From Acidobacteriota bacterium (lineage in GTDB: Bacteria; Acidobacteriota; Terriglobia; Terriglobales; Acidobacteriaceae), in contig QHVR01000065.1 in the NCBI GenBank assembly GCA_003223595.1, positions 1-6,709 on the forward strand: a stretch of 6,709 nucleotides of DNA. Direction: 5' to 3'. This document shows positions 1-5,352 of this stretch, piece after piece. The position numbers and the translations under genes are program-made. The notes beneath the pieces are model-generated. The model had not been told where the DNA came from and searched no databases. It worked only from the letters and a program-made list of their open reading frames with translations. How positions within the stretch are numbered: position 1 is the first letter of the stretch; every line of letters starts with the position of its first letter.

Positions 1-132
1 CAACGCCGGCCGGATATTTCCAAGGCCCGCGAGTTGCTCGGCTGGGAGCCCAAAATCGATCTGGAAAAGGGGCTGCGGCTGTCGCTGGATTATTTCAAGA
101 AAGCGGTTGCGGAAGAACACGCTTCAAAGTAG
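1..132 (+). CDS. C-terminal fragment of an NAD-dependent sugar-nucleotide epimerase/decarboxylase (SDR family, UDP-glucuronate decarboxylase-like)
   Basis: The first frame is open from the window edge to a TAG stop and gives 43 residues; the N-terminus lies outside the window. The peptide starts QRRPDISKARELLGWEPKI. RRPDI-x-KA-x-x-LLGW-x-P is the well-known C-terminal signature of extended short-chain dehydrogenases acting on nucleotide sugars, especially UDP-glucuronate decarboxylase and related dTDP/UDP-glucose epimerases. It is followed by the usual L-x-x-GL-x-x-(S/T)-x-x-YF helix. Such enzymes act in the cytoplasm and supply activated sugars for exopolysaccharide or LPS. The Rossmann NAD site and the YxxxK catalytic pair are not in the window, so the exact substrate cannot be assigned. 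The gene converges with the PilZ-protein gene. Confidence 0.85.
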   Translation, partial: QRRPDISKARELLGWEPKIDLEKGLRLSLDYFKKAVAEEHASK

Positions 133-167
133 ACCTGCCGACCTAACCTGACTCGCGCACGAACTAC

Positions 168-260
168 GTAGCCCCGGACCCATTGGTCCGGGAGGGTGCG
201 GGAAGCGCCTTTGCAGCTGCTCGCTTTGCTCGCGGGGCGGAGCAATGGCTCCGCCCCTAC
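168..260. repeat. REP-like element: two strong GC-rich hairpins between convergent genes
   Basis: Two perfect stem-loops lie about 40 bases apart. The first has arms 173-180 (cccggacc) and 185-192 (ggtccggg) with loop CATT. The second has arms 234-243 (ggggcggagc) and 248-257 (gctccgcccc) with loop AATG. The unit is bracketed by GTAG (169-172) and CTAC (257-260). Between the hairpins GCTCGC is repeated directly (219-224 and 228-233). Neither hairpin is followed by a T-run on either strand, so they are poor intrinsic terminators, although they could still protect the 3' ends of the two convergent transcripts. The paired-hairpin layout in an intergenic gap is typical of dispersed REP/BIME-type repeats. 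Only one copy is visible here, so the repeat status is inferred. Confidence 0.5.
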
Positions 261-304
261 ACGAGCTATTTTCGATTCTTGATTGGGAACGATGCGAAGA
301 CCGG

Positions 305-1483
305 TCAGGAAGGTTCGGTGGTCTCTGCGACGTAGTCCGTGAGCTTTTTGAGGTTGGCCCGCTCGTCCTTGGTCTTCAAATCGAAACCGATGCCCATGCC
401 GAAGCCAGGATGTGAGGTCAGAACGCTTCCCCGCACCTGTAATTTCATCTCGTAAGTGCGAACTACGATTTCGACGGTTGCTCCCTGCGGAAAAGGCAAG
501 GACATTTCCAGGTAACATCCACCAGCGCTCAAGTCAGTCAGACAGCAGCGATTCGGAACAGAGGTTCCGGTTCGATATACCTCCGCGCCCAACCGGCAAC
601 CGTAGCGAGCCTGTGCACGGCGATTGTTCGGCTCCGGTTTCGCATCGAGCACGGCGGTTGCGACATCCATGTGCGCGGTTTGTGGCTGCTCCTGAGGTGG
701 GCGCAAATCCGGTTTGGGGCCGGCGTGGCGCGGCTCCGACATGCTTAACGCGATGGGCAGCGGGTCCTGCAATTCGATGCTTTGTTCGCTTCCCTCTCGG
801 CTGGTTGCGTTGGACACGTTCGCCGCCAGGAACTCATCCAGCAGGCGTCGCGAGCTCTTGGGGACGTCTGCGAACTGCACCCCCGCGCGCCCATTCCATT
901 CCTGCCAGACGACCTGTCCGGAGAGACGAATCGGGGATTTTTGTCCAGGCAAGGTGAACTGAAAATAAACCTTGCTGGTGGGCGGCAGTTTCTTGCCAAA
1001 GGATACGGCCATTCCATCCGCGGCAAGATCGATCAAAGTGGCCTTCTCCCGTTCCACGTTGGCGTAATCGACCAAGGCTTGCGCATGCACCGGGGCACGC
1101 GACTTCTTGCGCTTCTCCTTGCGCATGACCGCCCGGGCCGCGCGCAGGCTGCTCAGCGCACGTTCGTAGGCCACGGGCTTGTACAGCACAAAACTGACTC
1201 CCAACGAGAATAGCTCTCGAATACTCTCCTGCGAACTGACGACCGCGATCGCCAGGGTGGTTTCGTTCAAGCGCGACGACCGTGTCTCCTTCAGTAGCCG
1301 GGTAACATCCTTGGTCGAATCACCATCCACAATGATCGCGTCGTATCGCTCCTGCGCGCTGCGAATGCCAGCCCGTGCAAAGTCCGGACAGGATTCCACT
1401 CCAATGTTGAGTTCTTTCAGGACGTGATCCAAGACCTGTGCCGCATTCTTGTCTGTGCACACGAGCAGAGCAGATAGAGTCAT
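305..1483 (-). CDS. Receiver-like protein with two PilZ domains (probable c-di-GMP effector)
   Basis: This is a 392-residue cytoplasmic protein starting at an ATG with no strong Shine-Dalgarno. Residues 1-115 look like a response-regulator receiver: a beta strand ends IIVDGDS, with D53 where the phospho-acceptor is expected, and a YKP motif (K102-P103) matches the conserved lysine-proline. The acidic pair after strand 1 is reduced to D11, so phosphorylation is doubtful. A first PilZ domain follows (about 125-222), with R125-KKS-R129 (RxxxR) and D152-LAAD-G157, where the Ser of DxSxxG is Ala. A Pro/Gln-rich linker (about 225-285) leads to a second PilZ domain (about 287-388), with a canonical R289-AQA-R293 and D317-LSAG-G322. 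PilZ domains bind cyclic di-GMP through these two motifs. No membrane segment or output enzyme is present, so it probably acts through protein contacts. It follows the minor-pilin operon on the same strand but beyond that operon's terminator, so it is probably transcribed separately. Confidence 0.85.
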   Translation of the reverse strand: MTLSALLVCTDKNAAQVLDHVLKELNIGVESCPDFARAGIRSAQERYDAIIVDGDSTKDVTRLLKETRSSRLNETTLAIAVVSSQESIRELFSLGVSFVLYKPVAYERALSSLRAARAVMRKEKRKKSRAPVHAQALVDYANVEREKATLIDLAADGMAVSFGKKLPPTSKVYFQFTLPGQKSPIRLSGQVVWQEWNGRAGVQFADVPKSSRRLLDEFLAANVSNATSREGSEQSIELQDPLPIALSMSEPRHAGPKPDLRPPQEQPQTAHMDVATAVLDAKPEPNNRRAQARYGCRLGAEVYRTGTSVPNRCCLTDLSAGGCYLEMSLPFPQGATVEIVVRTYEMKLQVRGSVLTSHPGFGMGIGFDLKTKDERANLKKLTDYVAETTEPS

Positions 1484-1581
1484 ACGTACGGATGATGGTA
1501 GATTTCGTCGGTGTGCTGAACAAGGTTACTGGGGTCACGAGCCTTGGGTTTGCTGTAACACTTAGCAACGGTTCAGAGGGT

Positions 1582-1627
1582 CGGGAAAAAGGAAAAGCCC
1601 CAATCTTCGAAAATCGAAGATTGGGGC
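1582..1627 (-). terminator. Intrinsic (Rho-independent) terminator of the minor-pilin operon
   Basis: Arms 1597-1610 (gccccaatcttcga) and 1614-1627 (tcgaagattggggc) are perfect 14-base complements around a 3-base AAA/TTT loop. On the minus strand the hairpin is followed directly by TTTTCCTTTTTCCCGA (1596 down to 1581), a U-rich tract. It starts 32 bases past the pilX stop, the right place to end the fimT-pilV-pilW-pilX transcript. It has no T-run on the plus-strand side, so it is directional. The remaining gene-free stretch 1484-1581 should hold the promoter of the PilZ-protein gene; I saw no convincing one. Confidence 0.93.
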
Positions 1628-1659
1628 GTGGTTCGGTTGCGCGAGATTGGCGGTTGCGG

Positions 1660-3159
1660 TTAGTACATCATCTCCCGCACGGCCACGACGCGATAGGATT
1701 GCAGGGTGTTCATCATCGTGGACCAGCAGCTGTCATATTGAAAATTCGCAGTGCCTCCGCCGGTCCAGTCAAAATACGGAATTCCGGGAGTACTTGACGG
1801 GGATAGTAGCGGCCCATAGTTACTGGGGGGCGTGCCGGAGTAAAGATTCGCGACCAGCAATGAGCCGTCCAGTGTTCCATTGCCGCCGCCGTCCTTGATA
1901 ACGGCACCCTGTCCGATCACCAGGATGAGTCCGTCATAAGTTGGTGTACCGTGAAAGTGTAAAGTGCCGGTAACCAGCAGAATGCCGGCCCCGTGCCAGT
2001 TTCCAGAGAGCGTAACATCGCCGTTGACGACGTTCACCTGAGGATTGGCGTCGGTGCCTGGTCGCAAAATGGTGGAGGGATTGTTGCCGTAAACATTACT
2101 CTCGTTGCCCGCCATAAGCGTTACAGCGCTGGCCAGGTTTTGCAGTCCTCCTACAGTAGCCAGCATTGTTAGTTGCGAGCCAACGTTCCCCACGCTGGCG
2201 ACGGTGGGGGTGCCGTTCAACCCCTGGTAGCTCTGAGGTCGGCCATTGGCATCAGTGGTCAAGGTCTGTTTTGCAGGGTCGTTGTAAGCGCCGAGTGCAT
2301 ATTCGTTATTTGCTGCCGGACAGCCAGCGCCGCCGTGCCCGCCGTTCGGGACATCATTTCCGTTGACCGTAAAGGCGTTTGAGCTGGGGGCATTAAAGAT
2401 TGGGCTGGCACCGTCGAAAATCACTGGACCCGGTAACGTTGGATATTTATTCGAAATGGCCTCGGCCTGGACCATGCGACGCGACCCGCTCGGCGTCACC
2501 GCCAGGGTGGTCATGACATACACGGGCAGGAAATTCGGATTCATTGCCGCGCAGGTTCCCAGCGTAGTGGCGACCTCGTAGGCACCATTCCAGCAAACCA
2601 GGGCGCCAGGGCCGAGGCCGGGAGTATTGTCAACCAAGTTGGTGGTCGACGTCCCGGATGCGGTGCTGTTGACCTTCAAATTAATGCGGGTCCATTTCCA
2701 GGACGAGACGGGATTCATGGCATACGTTGGGCTGGCGGTAGTGCTGTAGTACCCCGGTAGTGGACTGCCGCAGGCAGAACCCATCTTCGACAACTCGTTG
2801 CAGACTTCAGTGTCGGGATAAGCGCTTCCGGTCGTTAGCCACGGAGTGTCTGCCTCAGCATTCCTAGGATTCAGCACGTAAAGGAACGAGGTTGGATTCC
2901 CCGGCAGGGCCGCGGGAAGGATAGTAAATATGGAATTGTCCGCGGTATTTCGGAAACGATCGCGGACCTCCTCCATTCCAGCTTTCGCAGCAAAGAATGC
3001 TTTTTGCTCGTCGCGGAAGTTTCCGCTGATGGTGGTATCCGTCATGGTCAGCATGATCATGCTCGCGCCGATGGCGGTGATCAGCAGCACCGTGAAGATC
3101 GCCACAAATAAAGCGATACCCTTTTCCGAATTGCGGTTCTTCTTGCAAGATTTAGTCAT
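1660..3159 (-). CDS. pilX: PilX-like minor pilin / pilus assembly protein with a long C-terminal beta-rich domain
   Basis: The product has 499 residues from the ATG at 3159. A GTG at 3174 is in frame, but it lies inside the Shine-Dalgarno GAGGAG (3167-3172), which sits 7 bases before the ATG. The N-terminus is a basic leader (MTKSCKKNRNSEKG), then one hydrophobic helix (about 14-40) starting GIALFVAIF, then GNFRDEQKAFFAAKAGMEEV at 46-65. This matches the PilX N-terminal pattern of membrane helix, GN-x-RD, then an AF-x-AA-x-AG-like helix. As in PilX, position +5 is not Glu. PilX-type minor pilins help initiate and present the pilus tip. The protein is about two to three times the usual PilX length. 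Residues about 245-500 are Gly/Asn/Thr-rich with repeated short strands (for example GAGILLVTGTLHFHG) and could form a beta-solenoid-like exported domain. Six Cys lie outside the leader (about 120, 130, 189, 203, 280, 478) and could form disulfides. It is the last gene of the operon. Confidence 0.85.
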   Translation of the reverse strand: MTKSCKKNRNSEKGIALFVAIFTVLLITAIGASMIMLTMTDTTISGNFRDEQKAFFAAKAGMEEVRDRFRNTADNSIFTILPAALPGNPTSFLYVLNPRNAEADTPWLTTGSAYPDTEVCNELSKMGSACGSPLPGYYSTTASPTYAMNPVSSWKWTRINLKVNSTASGTSTTNLVDNTPGLGPGALVCWNGAYEVATTLGTCAAMNPNFLPVYVMTTLAVTPSGSRRMVQAEAISNKYPTLPGPVIFDGASPIFNAPSSNAFTVNGNDVPNGGHGGAGCPAANNEYALGAYNDPAKQTLTTDANGRPQSYQGLNGTPTVASVGNVGSQLTMLATVGGLQNLASAVTLMAGNESNVYGNNPSTILRPGTDANPQVNVVNGDVTLSGNWHGAGILLVTGTLHFHGTPTYDGLILVIGQGAVIKDGGGNGTLDGSLLVANLYSGTPPSNYGPLLSPSSTPGIPYFDWTGGGTANFQYDSCWSTMMNTLQSYRVVAVREMMY

Positions 3160-3166
3160 AGGTTTA

Positions 3167-3172
3167 CTCCTC
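3167..3172 (-). promoter_or_regulatory. Ribosome binding site of pilX, overlapping the pilW stop codon
   Basis: The minus strand reads GAGGAG seven bases before the ATG at 3159, an almost ideal Shine-Dalgarno. The site shares its first two bases with the TGA stop of pilW (3171-3173), so ribosomes finishing pilW are well placed to reinitiate on pilX. It also argues against the in-frame GTG at 3174. Confidence 0.85.
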
Positions 3173-3896
3173 ACTGGCAGCTCATCGGATTAAAGCCGTT
3201 GGCTGCGAGCGAACAGTTGTTCAATGAAACCTCTCCCTCGAAGCTGGTCTGGATCTGCTGGTGGGTCTTGGGATCTGTAACGTTCGGATCCTGAATGGTA
3301 AGGGAGATATGAATTGTCTTTACTTTCGCGAGAGTTGACGCGTCATTGGCCAGGGTGGATCCGCCTGCCAGCGGTGTGAGGGGGCTACCGTTCGCATCGA
3401 AATATGTGAATATGATCGGCGTGATGAGGTCATTGACTTCTGTACCCCAGTCGGCGTTTGCGAGTTGGTTCAACGGAGGATTCGCCGTTTTCGCAACCGC
3501 GCTACGTTGAAAGCAAAGTGCACAGTTTCCGGAGCCGTTAATTTTATACATCACCTCTTGCACTACTCCTGACCCGGTAGTGTCCCCTTCAAACCAGATC
3601 GAAGTGGGACTAATGCTCACCAGGCCAACGGCCACCCGAGTATCGGACCAGCCGGTATTAATGACGATGCGCCCGTTCGGGTATCCGATCTGGTTGATAT
3701 CGCGAAAGAACTGGTCGACGAAGTCGCGCGCCTGGTCGAAGTTGTCGACCTTGATTTGTTCGGTGTAGATGCGCTGCGCGGCCGTATTCAACTGGCCGAA
3801 CACTCCGGCAGTGACCAGGCCTAGAACGCCAATCGCTACCAGCAACTCTACTAACGTGTGTCCGCGCTCATTGCGACGAGTGGCAGTGTGTCTCAT
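3171..3896 (-). CDS. pilW: PilW-like minor pilin (class III signal peptide)
   Basis: This is a 241-residue prepilin. A short basic leader ends RNERG12, and the mature protein begins HTLVELLVAIGVLGLV, with Glu at +5 (E17), the rule for prepilin peptidase (PilD) cleavage after Gly and N-methylation. The hydrophobic helix spans about 13-36. The downstream pattern (TAAQRIY-x-EQ, then QARDFVDQFFRDINQIGYP) is typical of PilW/PulJ-type pseudopilins, in which an amphipathic helix is followed by D-x-x-x-AGY/IGYP. Cys pairs at 125/128 (CALC) and 228/240 near the C-terminus may form disulfides, a common minor-pilin feature. It would act in the inner membrane and periplasm as part of the pilus-priming complex with FimT, PilV and PilX. 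The start is set by AGGGGA (3905-3910) 8 bases before the ATG; only 3 bases separate it from the pilV stop, implying coupled translation. Confidence 0.85.
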   Translation of the reverse strand: MRHTATRRNERGHTLVELLVAIGVLGLVTAGVFGQLNTAAQRIYTEQIKVDNFDQARDFVDQFFRDINQIGYPNGRIVINTGWSDTRVAVGLVSISPTSIWFEGDTTGSGVVQEVMYKINGSGNCALCFQRSAVAKTANPPLNQLANADWGTEVNDLITPIIFTYFDANGSPLTPLAGGSTLANDASTLAKVKTIHISLTIQDPNVTDPKTHQQIQTSFEGEVSLNNCSLAANGFNPMSCQ

Positions 3897-3899
3897 GAT

Positions 3900-4448
3900 T
3901 TATGTCCCCTGGCCGATGATGGTGCGAACCGTCGCCACCGGAGCGAATGCCACCGCGTTGTTGCCAGTGTGTTTCAATTGCGCCGAGACGGTCAGCAGCT
4001 TTACAAAACCGAGGGAATTGTTGACTGCAGTCACATTCCAGCGCACGTCATAGATAGACTGACGGCCATTGGTGTTACAGTCTGTGTAAAGCATCTGGTA
4101 GTTGGCTACCGCGGCCGCGGTGAAGTCCACTTCGCCGTTGGCCGTCACTGCCGCTCCTCCGGGCGCCGTATTCACGGGGGCAAAATTGCCGGTGCAATCG
4201 GCGATAGTCACGGGTGCGTTCGAGGCCGCGGGAATCGCCATAATTCTCTCGGTGATTGCCTGCGCTAAAACCGTGGAGTTGCTCAGTTGCTTGCTCCAGG
4301 CATCGCCGCCGATGGCGCGAATGATCAAGCCCATCGAGCCCAGGATTCCGACCGCGAGAACAACCATGGCGATCATCAGCTCAATCAGCGTCAGGCCGCT
4401 TTCTTGCCCCGAAGTTTTATCTTTCTTTGTTCGTCGCATCATTCCCAT
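3900..4448 (-). CDS. pilV: PilV-like minor pilin (class III signal peptide)
   Basis: The product has 182 residues from the ATG at 4448. The leader is basic (MMRRTKKDKTSGQESG), with cleavage predicted after G18. The mature start LTLIELMIAMVVLAVGILGSMGL has Glu at +5 (E23) and strongly resembles the PilV family pattern G-x-TLIE-x-(L/M)IA-x-VVLA-x-G-(L/I)LG. The periplasmic domain is short, with two Cys (85, 124) that could pair, and a YDVRWNVT segment common in PilV. The start is ambiguous. The ATG at 4448 overlaps the fimT end by 10 bases behind a GGGATGGA stretch. The ATG at 4442 makes a classic ATGA overlap with the fimT stop. A TTG at 4463 is also in frame but least likely. The mature protein is the same in all cases. 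Overlap with fimT and a 3-base gap to pilW indicate one operon. Confidence 0.85.
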   Translation of the reverse strand: MGMMRRTKKDKTSGQESGLTLIELMIAMVVLAVGILGSMGLIIRAIGGDAWSKQLSNSTVLAQAITERIMAIPAASNAPVTIADCTGNFAPVNTAPGGAAVTANGEVDFTAAAVANYQMLYTDCNTNGRQSIYDVRWNVTAVNNSLGFVKLLTVSAQLKHTGNNAVAFAPVATVRTIIGQGT

Positions 4449-5113
4449 GAAGTTCCATCCCAAATGACTGGCTTCGTTCTACCGCTTCGGGTTACAACTA
4501 CTCCGGCCCATCCGGTACTTCCGACTCGCGAATCCTTGATGTAGTAGACAAAGTAACCAGCCGCCGGAGTAGGGCAGTTTCCAGCTGTATAGGCACACGG
4601 CAACCCGCGGGCCGAGTATCCTAAAATGGTCGTGTTGTCGTAGGTCGTTCCCGCCGTATCGCCCACCAGCACATATGCAGGCGGTGCTCCCGCGCCCGCG
4701 GGCGCGCCCGTTGTCGACATCGAGATCGATAGAGTGAACGTGATGACTGTTTCTCCGGGATCGCACCTGGCGTTATTGTCCAAGTCGATGCAAGCTTTCT
4801 GCGGAGAGGACGTCGTGTCGTACGCAATCGAATAAGTCTTGTTCTGCCGCGCCGCCTGGATGCGCGCCTGCTGCATCAAGGCGGAAAGATTGCTGGCCGC
4901 CGATTTCAAACGAATGCTGTAAAAAGTATTGATGAACGAAGGCATCGCAATGGCTACGATCGTGATGCCGATCCCGACCACGATCAACAATTCGAGCACG
5001 CTGAAACCACGTGTAAATCTCGCCCCGGATGCATGGACCACGGATCCACCGCCAGCCACGTGGCTATGGCCGCGCGTGCCTTTAGAAGGAGTGATCGCTA
5101 CTCGTGAGAACAT
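4439..5113 (-). CDS. fimT: GspH/FimT-family minor pseudopilin, first gene of the pilin operon
   Basis: This is a 224-residue prepilin. Cleavage is predicted after G36 in FTRG-FSVLE, giving mature FSVLELLIVVGIGITIVAIAMPSF with Glu at +5 (E41) and the Pro near helix residue 22 typical of pilins. The text that follows (NTFYSIRLKSAASNLSALMQQARIQAARQNK) is the GspH/FimT hallmark helix, R-L-x-x-A-x-x-L-x-x-x-x-x-x-AR-x-x-A-x-x-x-x-x. It is followed by a strand with CIDLDNNARCDPGE, a common FimT/GspH segment. FimT-type proteins are part of the minor-pilin priming complex, and in some species bind DNA during uptake; nothing here decides that. A 36-residue leader is long. A GTG at 5041 would give a normal 12-residue leader, so the true start may be there. 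No strong Shine-Dalgarno precedes either start. The symbol rests on family plus gene order (fimT-pilV-pilW-pilX). Confidence 0.8.
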   Translation of the reverse strand: MFSRVAITPSKGTRGHSHVAGGGSVVHASGARFTRGFSVLELLIVVGIGITIVAIAMPSFINTFYSIRLKSAASNLSALMQQARIQAARQNKTYSIAYDTTSSPQKACIDLDNNARCDPGETVITFTLSISMSTTGAPAGAGAPPAYVLVGDTAGTTYDNTTILGYSARGLPCAYTAGNCPTPAAGYFVYYIKDSRVGSTGWAGVVVTRSGRTKPVIWDGTSWE

Positions 5114-5352
5114 TCAAACCCGCCTAGGCCCAAGAATGGCTCCGACCGCACTTCTCGCTCATCAGAATAGCAATCGCCGGAATTCTGGACAGATAACCAA
5201 AGTGATGTAACCGGGGAGCAGAACGACGGGCCGAGCAATTGAAAAATAAGCTACTTAGAGTGCCTCCCTCGCGCGATCCAGTGGTCCACGGCATCCGTTC
5301 AGGCGGGTCCGCTACAATGTGGGATCAGATTTGTAAAGGAAACGCGATCGCG
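5114..5352. other. Divergent intergenic region between the pilin operon and the DUF3179 gene
   Basis: The 239 bases between the two divergent starts should contain promoters for both directions. On the plus strand a good -10-like TACAAT is visible (listed separately). On the minus strand, toward fimT, I found only weak matches, such as TATTCT near 5163-5168 without a convincing -35, and no sigma-54 GG-N10-GC box. No RNA gene or protein-coding signal was recognised. Confidence 0.5.
5313..5318 (+). promoter_or_regulatory. Candidate -10 box of the DUF3179 gene promoter
   Basis: TACAAT matches five of six bases of the sigma-70-type -10 consensus. It lies 35 bases before the chosen ATG, which leaves room for a 5' leader of about 25-30 bases containing an AAAGGA ribosome site (5335-5340). 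No good -35 is present at 16-18 bases upstream (GGCATC-like only). If correct, it excludes the upstream in-frame TTG (5239) and makes the in-frame ATG at 5317 fall inside the promoter. Confidence 0.4.

Noticed and set aside
412..957. Plus-strand frame of 181 codons (and overlapping smaller ones to 1427)
   Set aside because: Antisense shadows of the PilZ-protein gene; composition is Arg/Pro-rich and no domain is recognisable.
1495..1523. Possible promoter for the PilZ-protein gene on the minus strand (TTGTTC - 17 bases - TACCAT)
   Set aside because: Only 3/6 and 4/6 matches, and it would leave a leader of about five bases, so it is not strong enough to list.
4102..4467. Plus-strand frame of 121 codons over pilV
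   Set aside because: Antisense shadow: the opposite frame has a textbook prepilin signal and family pattern.
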